From assembly GCF_033958435.1 (NCBI RefSeq), contig NC_134145.1, positions 41,133,501 through 41,197,500 of the forward strand: a stretch of DNA of 64,000 bases. Reading direction: 5' to 3'. The first letter of the stretch is position 1; every line of letters begins with the position of its first letter. The notes under the pieces were generated by a model. The model was not told where the DNA came from. It saw only the letters and a list, made by a program, of their open reading frames with translations, and searched no databases. This DNA is from Carettochelys insculpta. Lineage: Eukaryota > Chordata > Testudines > Carettochelyidae. Shown here piece by piece: positions 1 to 20,819 of this stretch. Position numbers and translations under genes: made by a program.

Positions 1-82
1 GATCTGTTATGACATATCCCTGTTGTTCTGAGTATCTTCCACATTTTGACTAAAATTTGCTTTCTTCATAAAAGATTATCTT

Positions 83-565
83 TCTAGCCCAGTATCCTGT
101 CTTCTGACTGTGGCCAATGCCAGATGCCCCAGAGGGAGTGAACAGAACAGGTAATCATGAAAGTGATCACTGTCCTGTTACCCATTTCCAGCCTCTGACA
201 AACAGAGGCTAGGGAGACCATTCCTACCCATCCTGGCTATTAGCCTTTAATGGACCTAACTTCCAAGAATGTATCTAGCTCTTTTTTGAACCTTGTTAAA
301 GTCTTGGTCTTCACAACATCCCCTGGCAAGGATTTCCACAGGCCTAATACGCACTGCGTAAAGAAAAACTTCATGTTGTCAGTTTTAAACCTGCAGTGAA
401 TTAATTTCATTTTGTGACCCCTAGTTCTTTTGTTATGGGCAGAAACAAATAACTTTTCCTTATTTACTTTTTCCACACCACTTAGAATTTTATGGACCTC
501 TATCATACCCTTTTCCCCCTTACTTGCCTTTTTTCTCAGCTGAAAAGTCCCAGTCTTCGTTCAAA
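83..565 (-). mobile_element. CR1 LINE fragment (3' part)
   Basis: A 3' fragment of a CR1 non-LTR retrotransposon in reverse orientation. The minus strand encodes the C-terminal tail typical of sauropsid CR1 reverse transcriptase: MIEVHKILSGV, then NKRTRGHKMKLIHCRFKT, then FFFTQCVLGLWKSLP, at about 506 to 240. The bases from 83 to 240 match the CR1 3' untranslated region, as recalled from turtle and crocodile repeats. It closely resembles the copy at 5834-6790. The rest of the element is missing (5' truncation, usual for CR1). Confidence 0.85.
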
Positions 566-2140
566 CACAGGTTTTTGGGCTTGTTGTACAAAATATTTGT
601 GAAATTTGGGGCCTGCATTAAGCAGAAGGTCAGCGCAGCAGATCCTAATGAGCCCTTATAGCTTTAAAGAGCTATGCATGTATAGATACCTTCCTATTAC
701 ATCTCAAACATGTACCAGCTTTGTATGGATTCAACTCAGTTATTCCCACCAAATAAACAAGAAGGTTTATTGGAGAATTTAATTTCTGTGACTATAATCT
801 TGTTGACCTCCAAGTTGTCATATATGTTGGGATTCCTTCTGAGTCTTTTGCACTTGTTTAACTAGAACACGTTGTCGAGTTCTGGGAGAGCACTTCATCA
901 AGTGCTCTGCAGCCAGAAGCTGTTTCATTCCAGCTTGACACAGGTTACATTATTAGGCAGGTAGCTGCTCTGTGGGTACTCTAGCCAGGCCTAGGTGTAA
1001 GGGTTTAGGCACAGAAGGATACCACAATTGCATAGGCAACAGATGGGAGGGGGTGCACAGGTGTCCCCCTGTCGCCCCCCCCACACTCACCATGAACGTT
1101 GCCGCTTCTGATGAGTACGGGGGCAGTCCCACCCCTCCCCTACAGTAGTATGGCCAAAAATGCTACTTGGGGGCTGTGCAGACTGGGAGGGACTGCCCCC
1201 ACACCCACTGGAAGCTGTGTGGTGCTGCCACAGGAAAAAGGGAGTCGGGGTGGACCAGCGGTGGGGAGAAGGTGAGACACAGGCAAGAGGGGTGGCTCAT
1301 GGGCAGGCAGGAGGGGTATAGATAAGGAAAGGGTGTGGCATGGGAGAAGCAGGGGCACTTGGCCAGTGCTCCTTCTGCAATCCCCCACAGCAGTTGCCTG
1401 GGCACAACGGCAATTGTATCACACCACAATTCACATACATCTTTCTTACCTTCCAGCAGCTATACTTGCACGTAAAGGTCAGCTTCTTTGCAGATTGCAT
1501 CTGGCATGCTTATCGCTCAGGGCATTTCTACCCACATTCTTTTTAAGAAATATAACCACACTAGTTAGTTTCTACCTCACTTATTAGAGTAATGACAGCA
1601 GCTAGTTGTTTCAGGAATTGCAGAAATTGTTGTTCGTTAAGTACTTCCTCTGGCACGGCTTGTCCTAACTTGGGACTACTCGCGGCAGCTAAGCCAGTGC
1701 TATAATGAAGGCCCCACTATGCATTCTCTAAACTCTCAAAACTGCAAAAAAATACAATTTCTTCTAGTTGCTCTTACAATAATGCAAGTCTATGTGGAAA
1801 AGTACGGGTTAAAATAGCCAATGCACAATGCCATGCATATATCCTCTGAGGCTGTGCAGTTGCTTCCTTCCCACCTAAGGACTGTCTATCCAACAGGGCA
1901 AACTGGAGGCGTAAGCAAGAAATTCTGGACTTTTAAGAAATCATGGAGCCCTTTAGAGGTACAGGGGAGATATATGTTTAATTTAAGTCTTCTGACTCTA
2001 AGCCATAACGTCTTTGAGATCTGTGAGTGCAAACCTCCTAGCTTAGCATTTAATATATGAAGGCCAATGGTCATATTTACGTTTTGTCAATGAGTTTGTG
2101 TCCCTGGGTGCGTTCACACATGCGAGAGTCCTCTGGAAAA
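566..2140. other. Amylase upstream region, no gene seen
   Basis: No host exon was recognised here. Bases 1020-1400 are GC-rich with C and G runs and give short proline-rich frames on both strands, which is a composition effect. They may be a degraded DNA transposon, but I could not find convincing ends. The rest is AT-rich and looks single copy. Confidence 0.4.
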
Positions 2141-2390
2141 TTAACCAGCTTTATTTATAGTCAAAGTTTGTTACTGTTTTATTTATAGTTAAATTTTGTT
2201 AGCACGAGAATTTGTTTTATCTTCACCTGTTGGGCACTTCAGACACAATCAGATAAAATGACAAATGGTTAGTTAACCAAACAACAGGGAGTCATGTGAA
2301 ACATGTCACATGTAAATGTAAAGAGAACTGTACCCTCTTGCAAGACTATAAAGAGCCAGTGAGAGCACAAGCGCCTCACTCCCAGGCACA
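2141..2390 (+). promoter_or_regulatory. Amylase proximal promoter with TATA box
   Basis: TATAAA lies at 2347-2352, 39 bp before the start codon, so transcription should begin near 2377 and leave a 5' leader of only about 15 bases. A very short leader is known for pancreatic amylase genes. E-boxes are visible: CACCTG at 2224-2229, CATGTG at 2293-2298 and CACATG at 2307-2312. E-boxes of this kind are half of the bipartite PTF1 sites that drive acinar expression. I did not find a clean second half (TTTCCC-like) at the right spacing, so PTF1 binding is inference. Two TTTATTTATAGT repeats lie at about 2150-2190. Confidence 0.6.
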
Positions 2391-11312
<8,922 letters not shown>

Positions 11313-11400
11313 TGTAAACTGGATGCATCTCTTCTCTTAGTCATCCATCTTGTGCTTTTGTATATATGTAGCATACCAATGAACGGTCTTCTAATTAAGA

Positions 11401-11406
11401 AATAAA
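11401..11406 (+). terminator. AMY2A: Amylase polyadenylation signal
   Basis: AATAAA, 89 bases after the stop codon, giving a 3' untranslated region of roughly 105-115 bases. Short 3' ends are usual for amylase mRNAs. Confidence 0.8.
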
Positions 11407-11453
11407 TGGTAATGGAGCAAAACTGTGTGAATGGAATTAATGAAATTAAGTGT

Positions 11454-11530
11454 AACTGTTTGGCCATTTACACCACCTCACCTCACTCATCCACCTTACA
11501 TAAGTGAAGTGGTGTAACTGGCCAACAGTG
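11454..11530. repeat. Hairpin-forming inverted repeat just after amylase
   Basis: Arms at 11454-11481 and 11504-11530 share TGGCCANTTACACCAC in inverted orientation, separated by about 22 bases. It lies about 50 bp past the polyadenylation signal. It may be a tiny MITE or a remnant of one. Confidence 0.6.
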
Positions 11531-14500
11531 TAGTCTACCATTAACAGTACTAATTTGTTACAGCTGGAACAAAGGCAAGGACAACAAATATAGATGTTCC
11601 CAAGGGTTTTGAGCCGAAAAGGGACTTTTTTTGCTCTTTAACTGGCAAGTATAGATATGCCCTTAGAATTAACCTACCCAGCAAGAAATGACCAAGGGCA
11701 GTGCCAGCAGCCCACGGGCGCTGGGTGGGCAGCACAGATCCCCGAGCATTATGGCGGGTGGTTGGACTGAGCAGCTTCTGCCACCTCATTCTGTATGAGA
11801 TGGGGGTCTGGGTTACTTGGGTCCCTGGATTATTTTATTTAATCCAAATGGTGTATGAACGATGATTTGGTCACCGGCATCCAAGGGAGTGTGATTCCTT
11901 ACATCACCCCAGGGAAGACAACCCTGTCAGAAAATTTTCCACTCCCTTGTGGGTAGGCTTGGGAGATCCAATGTCTATGGGAGTAAACCAAGATAGAATA
12001 TCTAGAGTGGAGAACCTAAGGCGGTTAGCAGGGAGGATTCTTCAAACCTGCTTTCCGTCATCTCCTTGTAGTCACCTCAGTTCCAAATGTACTAACTTCT
12101 GTCTTTCCTTTGGGTTCAACTGGGGTGACCAAGAGGGGAACAGCGTTGCTTGGGCAATGCACTTGCTCCAAACACTAGCCCAGGCAATGCAGCATGTAAG
12201 AGAGTGCCAAATGGAGAGGACACTCCATCCTTGCTGTTAGCATGGAAGCAGCATGGGAAGTGGCAGTTACGGGTTATAAGCCCTCCTCAACTGGTGAAAA
12301 GGAGGATGCCATGGGTCACTTTTCTTGGTGGGAGGAGTTATCATGCTCCACTGGTCAGCTACCTCATGCCTAAAGCCAGGCAGCTCCCCGGTTAATAATG
12401 TGCTGACCTGCGCATCTTCCTTCCTCATTGGGTGCATGAGGATAGACCAAAAATCGAAAAGTAGATGTAAATGATGTACCCAGCAAAAAACAAAATAATA
12501 AATCAACTTGCCTCTGGCTTGGTAGCTGGAATGTGTGGATCATGTGTCTGGGGCTTGAATCTGCCCATGACCTTACAAACACTGACACAATACGCAAAAC
12601 AGCAGTCACAGATCACTAGCTACACAAATGGAATGTGAACATTGCTGCTCTCCAGGAAACCAAGCTGGCAGGTTGTGGGTCAGTGAAAGAAACCAACTAC
12701 ACTTTCTTCAGGAAGGACCTGAGTTCAAACGAACATCACCTCTATGGAGTTGGATTTCCTGTTTGGAACAATCTGCTGAAATATATCAATATGCCCACAG
12801 CTGAATTGGAAGGTATATATCCCTGAAGCTCTGCACCAAGTCGGCATATGTCAACATCATCAGTGCTTATGCACCCACATTGGCGTCATGCACCGAAGAC
12901 AAGGACCACTTTTATTATAATCTTCAGAAAGTTATTAATTCCTTTCCAACTTGCGAACAACTGTACATCCTGCGTGACTTAAATGCAAGAGTTGGATGTA
13001 ACCAACAGTCCTGGTCCATCCACCTCAGTCATCACAGTATTGGGAAAATGAATGAAAAGGGTCACAGGCTTCTTGAATTCCACTCTTAGAATCAGGTCTG
13101 CAGCACTCATACTTTCTTTAACTTGCGAGAGTGTCACAATGTTTCACGGCGCCACCCCCAGATCCGGTCACTGGCATCAACTTGACCTTGTACTGGTATG
13201 CAGGAAACACCTCACCACCATCAAAATTACATGCACGTATCACAGTGGATTGTGACAGTGATCACTCCTTGATCATCAGTAAAGTGAAAGTTGTCCCAAA
13301 GAAACTCTATTATATGACAGAGGAATGCAATGAAACCAAAAATGAATACCTTCAATGCCAGCAATGAGCTGAAATGCTCTGTCATCACAGATGATCTCAC
13401 TCGCAAAATGGAACACAAACCTAACCAGCAAAACTTTGATGAAACATGGTCCATGCTGAGAGACGCAACATCTGAATATGCCAAATCTGCCTTTGGAACA
13501 CATAAATTCTCTAACAAAGACTGGGTCGATGAAAATGCTGACATTGTTAGGCCTCTTCTTGAAGAAAAACACAAGGCACATTTGAATAATATAAAGAACC
13601 CATCTCAAAGCACAGACATCCTCTTCGACATGCAAGATCTGTTCCTCAGAGAGAATCCAGGCAATGTGTGAACAAGTATTGGGCCGATCTATGGTCTAAT
13701 ATTCAAAAGGCATCTGATTCGGGTGACCTGAAAACCATGTATGATGGACTGAAGAAAGCACTCAGACCAAACATTACCAAAGTTGCCCCACTGAGGCATC
13801 TAAATAGACAGGAAATCACAGACAAAAAGCTGCAGATGTCCAGATGAGTGGAACACTACTCAAGTCTTTATTCCCATGAGTGTACAGTACAACCTGAATT
13901 TGACAACCTCATCCCAACTCTTCCAGAAATGTCTCAGCTAGATGCAGAGACAACAGAGGAGGAACTTTCTCAAGCTTTTGATGCTCCTGCCAATGGAAAA
14001 GCAAATGACAGAATTCCAGCTGAAGTCCTGAAGGCAAACAAGGTTGTGCTCCTCCCCTTCCTCTATGATCTTACTCCTAAAATGTTGGAGAACAGGAGAT
14101 GTCCACATGACATGAAGGATGCAAACATCATCACTCTTTATAAAAGCAAAGGCAATAAGGGTGACCAACAACTACAGATGCATCTCATTACTGAGGATCA
14201 CAGGCAAAGCATTTATCCAGATCATTCTCAAACACCTGCAACAACTCGCGGATCAAGTCTACCCAGAAACACAATGAGGCTTCAGGGCTGGCAGGTCAAC
14301 AATGGACATAATTTTCTGACTTCAACAACTACAGGAAAACTGCAGAGAACAAGGGAAAGCTGTTATTCATAGCATTTGTGGACTTAACAAAGGTGTTTGA
14401 CACAGTTAGTAGCTCAGGCCTACATAGAGTATTAACCAAGATTGTCTGCCCACCAACCCTACTCAAGTTCATGAAAATATGAAAGCAACAGTGCAATACG

Positions 14501-15361
14501 ATGGATCTACATCAAAACTGTTTGCAATGAACAGCGAGTCAAACAAGGGTGTGTTCTTGCCTCTACCCTCTTCAGCATATTCTTCTCAGTTCTACTAAAT
14601 TGCAAATTTCAAAACTCACTCAGTGATGTATTTCTCTACACAAGATTAGATGTCTTTCTCTACAACCTGGCAAGACTCAAGGCCAAAACTAAGGTCAAGA
14701 AAGTCCTCCTTAGGGAACTCCTCTTTGCAGCTGGTGCAGATCTTGTCATTCAAAATGAGGACATGCTACATTCACTGATGGATTCTCTACCGAGAGCTTG
14801 CAAGTTGTTTTCCCTTGACATAAGCATGAAGAAAACTGTTGTATTCACTCAAGGTATACCTCAGCAATCCAATGCCATTCTGGATAACAGCCCATTACAT
14901 GTGGTTCAACAATTCTGCTACCTTGGATCTACTGTCACCACAAACCTATCCATAGACAAAGAACTGAATATCAGAATTGGGAAGGTAGCGAGTATTTTTG
15001 GCAGACTTATGAAACAAGTATGGAACAGTCCTAAGATGACAGTGAAAACAAAGATACTAATCTACCAGGCATGTGTATTGAATATCCTGCTATATGGTTC
15101 TGAAGCATGGAACACCTACTCGAAACCAGTAGAAAAAATTGAACAGCTTCCATCTTTGCTGCCTCCACAGAACTGACAATATCTACTGGCAAAATAAAAT
15201 TTCAAATGCAGATGTCCTGTCAAGATCTGGTATACCCAGCCTCATAGCAATCCTCTATAGTAGAAGACTATGATGGGTTAGTCATCTGAGAAGAATGGGT
15301 GACAAACGTCTTCCCAAAGAAATCCTCTTTGGTGAACTGTCATGTGAGTTGAGAACAAAAG

Positions 15362-16139
15362 GAATCATAGAATCATAGAATACTAGAACTGGAAGGGACC
15401 TCGAGAGGCCATCGAGTCCAGCCTCCTGCTCCAAGGGCAGGACCAAATACTGTCTAAACCATCCCTGATAGACATCTATCTAACCTGTTCTTAAATATCT
15501 CCAGCAATGGAGATTCCACAACCTCCCTTGGCAATTTATTCCACTGTTTGACCACCCTGACAGTTAGGAACTTTTTCCTAAGACCTCCCTTGCTGCAGTT
15601 TAAGTCCATTGCCTCTTGTTCTGTCCTCAGAGGCCAAGAAGAACAAATTTTATCCCTCCTCCTTATGACACCCTTTTAGATACCTGAAAACTGCTATCAT
15701 GTCCCCTGTCAATCTTCTCTTTTCCTAACTAAACAAACCCAATTCTTTCAGCTTTTGTTCATAGGTCACATTCTCTAGACCTTTAATCATTCTTGTTGCT
15801 CTTTTCTGGACTCCCTTTAATTTTTCCACATCTTTCTTGAACTGTGGTGCCCAGAACTGGACGCAATAATTCAGCTGAGGCCTAACCAGTGCAGAGAAAT
15901 GTGGAAGAATGACTTCTCATGTCTTGTTCACAACACACCTGTTAATGCATCCAGACAAAACAAAAACAAACAAAAAAAAAACAACAAAAAAACAAAAATA
16001 AAAAATAAACAAAAAAAACCCAAAAAAAGATGTTTGCTTTTTTTGCAACAGCATCACACTGTTGACTCATATTTAGCTTGTGGTCCACTATAACCCCTAG
16101 ATCCCTTTCTGCTGTAGTCATTCCTAGACAGTCTCTAGG
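15362..16139 (-). mobile_element. CR1 nested inside the RTE-like LINE
   Basis: Reverse-oriented CR1. Its 3' end is marked by GAATCATAGAATCATAGAAT at 15363-15382, the reverse complement of the CR1 terminal 8-bp repeat. It then matches the CR1 tail and C-terminal RT region. It interrupts copy 1 between the GELSCELRTKG and GRPKLKFKD segments, so it is younger than that element. Confidence 0.9.
15957..16028. repeat. A-rich low-complexity stretch
   Basis: About 72 bases made almost wholly of A with scattered C, T and G, lying within the CR1 at the point where the family normally has only a few bases. It looks like local expansion of an A-rich seed. Confidence 0.75.
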
Positions 16140-16739
16140 AAGACCAAAGCTAAAATTCAAGGACACATGCAAAAATGTCATGAAAAATTCAACATCTATC
16201 CAAAATCCTGGGAATCTACATCATCAGATTGAAATACCTGGTGACGATTCCTACAACAGGGCACATCATCCTTCAACAGTATATGTGCAAGGCAGGCGAA
16301 AGAACTTCATCTTAGAAGGAAAAACTCTCAGACTAAAGAATTTGGAAATAGACTGACGTGGTTATTGAAATCGACCGTGCAAACCTAATATTGGATGGAT
16401 AAGCCACGAGAGAAGCTGCAGACTCAAACACTAGCCATAGATCCTCATCGCCACTGCTAACCACCATCTCGCTAGGTGAAAGGGGTCATATAGTAACAAC
16501 TGTGAATGACTGGATCACAATAAGAATTTCACCATGGAGACACAGACAGTCCCTTAGGCTCACCATCCTCAGCTAGACAAGGTGGATTTAGCAATAAATA
16601 GTCACTTACACATCAAATTAAGGAAAAAAAAATCACAAAGTATTCAAATTTCTCCCATTTCAAAGGGACCCATCATTAACCCTGCAACTATTTTTGAGAT
16701 GTGGCTCGTGGCTACTGGTTGGACACCACTGATAGGTCT

Positions 16740-17070
16740 TCCCTGAAAGGTCTTTGTCTAATTCATTTTCTAATGTCCAATCTAAGCTGTATTTACTGCA
16801 ATTTAAGACCATTGTTTCTTGTCCTATCTTCTGAGGTTATGGAAATCAACGTTTCTCTTTCTCCTCCTTGTAACAATTTTTGTGGTTTTGAAAACTGTAA
16901 ATTACATCCCCTTGCAGTCTTCTCTTTTCCAGACTAAACACACCAATTTTTTTCAATTGGTCGTCATAACGTATGCCCTGTTTTTGAGACCTTTAATCCT
17001 TTTTGTTGCTCTTCTCTGTACTTTCTTCAGTTTATCCACCTCTTTCTTGAAATGCAGTGTCCAGGACTGG
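16740..17070 (-). mobile_element. CR1 fragment, reverse orientation
   Basis: Matches, in reverse complement, the CR1 3' region that decodes on the minus strand as the KKVQRRATKRIKGLK-type segment. Parallel wording with 15640-15860 (CTTTAATC..TTGTTGCTCTTCTCTG..CTTTCTTGAA) shows it is the same family. No open frame survives. Confidence 0.75.
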
Positions 17071-18400
17071 ACCATAAAAACAGATAACTCAATAAAAATG
17101 GGGGACTTCAACTATCCTCATGGTGAGAATCTCAGGAGAGGAGGCACAGATAACATTCTAAACACTATTAATGATTGTCTCCTAGAGCGTTAGTCCTGGA
17201 ACCTACAAAGTGAAAGGGAATTCTGGACACAGTCCTCAGTGGTTCATAGAAGCTGGTCAAAGGTGAATAGAGCTGAACCAGTCATTAACAGGGATCATAA
17301 TGTAATGAACTTAGCATCCTCATGGGAGGAAAATACAAAAGAAACCCAGCCCAGTAAAATTTAATTTCAGAAAGGGAAACTATAGAAGAAGGAGAAGGCT
17401 AGTTAAATGGAAATTTCAAGGAAATGTCAAGAATATAATGCCTGCAATTAAAAATAGTAGTGGCTCTTTCTATAAAACAGTAAGAGGAACCACTCCCACG
17501 CTTACCCTTCTCCCCCAGAAAAGCTTGCCACTATGGCTGAACAACAGAGTCAAAAAGACATTTTGTTAAAACTTGGCAGTTAAATCCTACGGAGGAAAAT
17601 AGAAAAATTAAACTCTGGAAATTCACAGCTTAAAATATAATCAGGATTTGAAGAGCAAGTAGCAAAAGATAAAAATAAACAAACAGCATTTTCTTCAAAA
17701 AATGTATATCAGCAGCAGGTCAGGGAACCAAGTCCACTGCAGTGAAAGGAAATGTATTCTTTTTATCACTGTTCATTGAAGAGAATGGGATGAACATTCT
17801 GACACCTGAGCTCATTCTGTTTTTGTATAGGGGAGACAAATCTGAACAACTGCCCCATATTAAGGTGAAGATAGACAAGAGTTTTGGAATTAACTGATGA
17901 ATTACACAGTAATAAATCACCAGGACCAGGTACTATTCACCCAAGAGTTCTGAAAGAATTTAAGTATGCAATGGTAGAACTACTAGCTGGGGTATGTAAA
18001 TAAGTGCTTACATAAACCTTCGTACAAGATGAGTGGTGCATAGCTAATACAACTACAGTTGTAAAAAAGGACCCAGAAGTGATCTTGGTGATAATAGGAC
18101 ATTAAACCTAACTTTATCAGGCAAACTAGTTAAAACTGTAATAAAGAATGTAATTATAAGATTCATAAATGAACACAACATATTATGGGAAGTGTTAGCA
18201 TTGCACCTGTAAATGGAAAATATGTCTCACCAACCCAATGGAATTTTAAGGGTGTCTATGCACCTGTACATAGGTGAACATAATGAACATAGTGTACTTG
18301 GCCTTTCAAAAAGCCTTTGATAAGGTCCTTTACTAAAGGTGCTTAAGCAAAGTAAGGATTCATGGGATAAGAGTGAAGAGTCTCTCATGAGTTAGTATAG

Positions 18401-18654
18401 GGGCTCGTCTGCATACTTGGCTCAATCTAATTCTTGACCTTCCCCCCCACCCCTCCACTCTCTGATTTGCCCACCTTGATTATCTTTTTCTGATTTGTCC
18501 TCCTTGCTTACTGTTTTTGGTTCTCTGTGTCTTAAATATTGAGTCTGTTCTGGTCTGGCTATGGTCTGAAGAAGTGGGTCTGTCCCATGAAAGCTCACCT
18601 AATAAACTATTTTGCTAGTCTTTAAAGTGCTACTTGACTGCTTTTTGTTTTGAT
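18401..18654 (+). mobile_element. PLE 3' fragment inside CR1
   Basis: 3' end of a Penelope-like element, recognised from near identity with the GIY-YIG-bearing copy at 38003-38979: GGCTCAATCTAATTCTTGACC on the left and AAAGTGCTACTTGACTGC on the right. It contains the hammerhead-like motif at 18566-18592. It separates CR1 RT motifs A and B, so it inserted after the CR1 did. Confidence 0.8.
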
Positions 18655-18705
18655 AGGAAACAAAGAGTAGGACTAAATGGTCAGTTTTTCTTAGTGGCAA
18701 GAGGT

Positions 18706-18840
18706 AAGTAGTGGAATCACCTAAAGATCTGTGTTGGGACCAATGCTGTTCCACATCGCAATAAAATATTTGAAAAGTGAGTTATTGCGATGTGGAACAG
18801 CATTGGTCCCAACACAGATCTTTAGGTGATTCCACTACTT
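18706..18840. repeat. Perfect 59-bp inverted repeat
   Basis: Arms 18706-18764 and 18782-18840 are exact reverse complements with a 17-base spacer. A partial direct copy of the spacer (TTGAAAAGTGAGTTA) follows at about 18866. It lies over CR1 RT motif B. Confidence 0.97.
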
Positions 18841-19989
18841 GGAAAGTGAAATACTTGAAAAATACTTGAAAAGTGAGTTAACAGTGAGGTTGTAAATTTT
18901 GTTGACAATAACTATCTATAGTCAGTCCCAGGCTGACTGTTAAGAGTTACAAAGAGATCACACAAAATGATGGCACTGGTCAACAAAATGGCAGAAAAAA
19001 TACAATGTCGATAAATGCAAAGCAATGCATGTTGGTTACACCTAATTCCTACCCTAAATACAAAATAAGGGCATCTAAATTAGCCGTTACCACTCAGGAA
19101 GGAGATCTGGAAGTCAGTGTGGGTAGTCCACTGAAATTATCTGCTCCAAGTGCAGTAACCATTGAAAAAGCTATTAATCATGAGAAAAGGGATAGAAAAT
19201 AAGACAAAAATATCATAATGCCCTTGCCACTCAATAGATCCAGGCTATGCCCACACCTTCACTATGACAGACAAGTAATATATTGTAGAATTGGAAAGGG
19301 AACAATAAAGAAAGGTCAACAAAAATAATTAGGCTAATGGAAATCTTTCATATGAGGTGAGATTAAAAAGACTGGGAGTATTCAGTTTAGAAAAGGCATG
19401 ACCTGCAGGCAGGGTCTTAGGTCTCTAAAATTCTTAACACTGTGGAGGGAGTAAATTAGAAAGTATAATTTGGTCCTTCATGTAATACAAGAAACAAAGA
19501 TCTCCAGGATTAAATTAATGGACAGCAAGTTTAAAATGAACATATGGAATCACCTGATAATTTCCCTGTTCTGCTAATTCCTTCTGAAGCATCTGTCACC
19601 AGCCTTTGTCAGAGGACAACATACTAGGCTAGACTGACACTTGGTCTGACACAGTATGGTCATTCCTATGATCATTAATACATTTGAAATTTGAAATGTA
19701 CATTTGTTTTTCGTTACAATTGCTAAATAAAAGCTCCCAATAAATAGATTAATGGAAACACTGGAAATTTTAGCTGTTCATGGATTAAAAAATATTATGC
19801 TTAAAAGACACACATGGGATCTTTTTCAGAGGGATAAGGCAACACGCCATATTTATTGATAATAGAACAAAATAGCATTTGCTTTTTTACACACACACAC
19901 CCTCTGCAGATGTTATAATTACCAGTCTGTTGCTCGCCCCAACTTACTGATCTGATAAACCAGGCGCAAAGAGGAGCAGGACATTTTGA

Positions 19990-20187
19990 AACAGGTGCTA
20001 TTAAGATAGCGCTATTTTGAAATAAATCCTAATGGCGCCCAAAGGCAGTATTTCAAAATAGCCTGGTGTGTCCGTAAGTACTATTTTCCAATGCATTTTT
20101 GTAGCTGTGATATTTTGAAACAAGATATTTTGAAATAGCTGTTTCAGAATATCTGATTTTGAAATACATCTGTAGTGTAGCTGAAGC
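19990..20187. mobile_element. MITE-like element with TTTCAAAATA motifs
   Basis: About 200 bp with repeated, inverted TATTTCAAAATA-type words, and CTGTAGTGTAGCTGAAGCC near its right edge, like the other MITEs in this window. Boundaries and terminal repeats are not clean. Confidence 0.5.
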
Positions 20188-20808
20188 CAGAAAGACCTAA
20201 GTCTGGTTAATCCTTATAATACCAGGTTGCAAATGTAATTCTTATTTTAAAAAGCTGCTGAAGTGTAAGGCGACAGCAGAGTGACTGCAAAAAAGGAATA
20301 TAGTACAGAGGTCAAACAAAGCGCACTTTCTAACACATATCAAGCTGCATATGCCCTGAAAATATCCTGAAAACTGACTTCAACTTACAACAGTGTTGTT
20401 TACTAGATTGACAATTTTAATTCAACATTAACAGCTCCCTGAGTTGAGTAGGGTGAAAACACTCTTGTTGCTACTATTATTTAGCTGCAGGCAAGCTTAA
20501 GCAAAGTTAGGTTAACAGACCAGTTTGACATCTGCTGATTTGTGATGGCAAAATCTTGTTGATTGGACATGACGGCCTGAGTGCAAATGCATCCTAAAGC
20601 TGTACCTATGAAAATGGGTAAGTACGTGCCAAATGTGGCATGCAAATGGCTTCTCACTCTAGAACCAAGGACAGCTCTTATGATATGTTTGAGAAGGACC
20701 TTCCTCTGGGGGATATTCACTGAAAGCCAGTACTAGAAGCCTGGCTGATCCATTCTCATAGGCTTTTCCCCGCAAAATAAAGTCTTGACATTGTTTTAAT
20801 CTCAAACT
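20188..20808. other. Unassigned AT-rich spacer
   Basis: No gene or repeat family recognised. Short open frames lack domain features. Confidence 0.4.
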
Positions 20809-20819
20809 GTTACAGTTAA

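Larger units (their letters stand above)
12120..16480 (+). mobile_element. Decayed RTE-like LINE, copy 1
   Basis: Relic of an APE-type non-LTR retrotransposon, the same family as 28600-32265. Endonuclease pieces are MNIAALQETKL (12635), LYILRDLNARVG (about 12963; GDFN in copy 2 has decayed to RDLN) and DCDSDHSLI (13251). Reverse transcriptase pieces are ANGKANDRIPAEVLK (about 13990), ANIITLYKSKGNKGD (about 14120), VDLTKVFDTV (about 14380), QGCVLASTLF (14548) and SISMKKTVVF (about 14820). The C-terminal QACVLNILLYGSEAWN (about 15066) and GRPKLKFKD (about 16140) are split by a CR1 insertion. Many stops and frameshifts; non-functional. The RTE assignment rests on recalled similarity and is tentative. 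Confidence 0.8.
17085..19672 (+). mobile_element. CR1 relic, forward orientation, EN and RT
   Basis: Long decayed CR1. Translated pieces in order are MGDFNYPH (endonuclease, 17098), ending at a stop at 17191-17193; then NKSPGPGTIHPRVLKEF (17910), AFQKAFDKV (RT motif A, about 18305), SVLGPMLFHI (motif B, about 18730) and YNVDKCKAMHV (about 19000). The 3' end near 19630-19672 matches the family (TTGGTCTGACACAGTATGG). A PLE fragment at 18401-18654 and a 59-bp inverted duplication at 18706-18840 interrupt it. Confidence 0.8.

Noticed and set aside
13227..13635. Minus-strand frames of 115 and 119 codons
   Set aside because: They are antisense shadows of the RTE-like LINE, whose forward translation matches known endonuclease and RT motifs.
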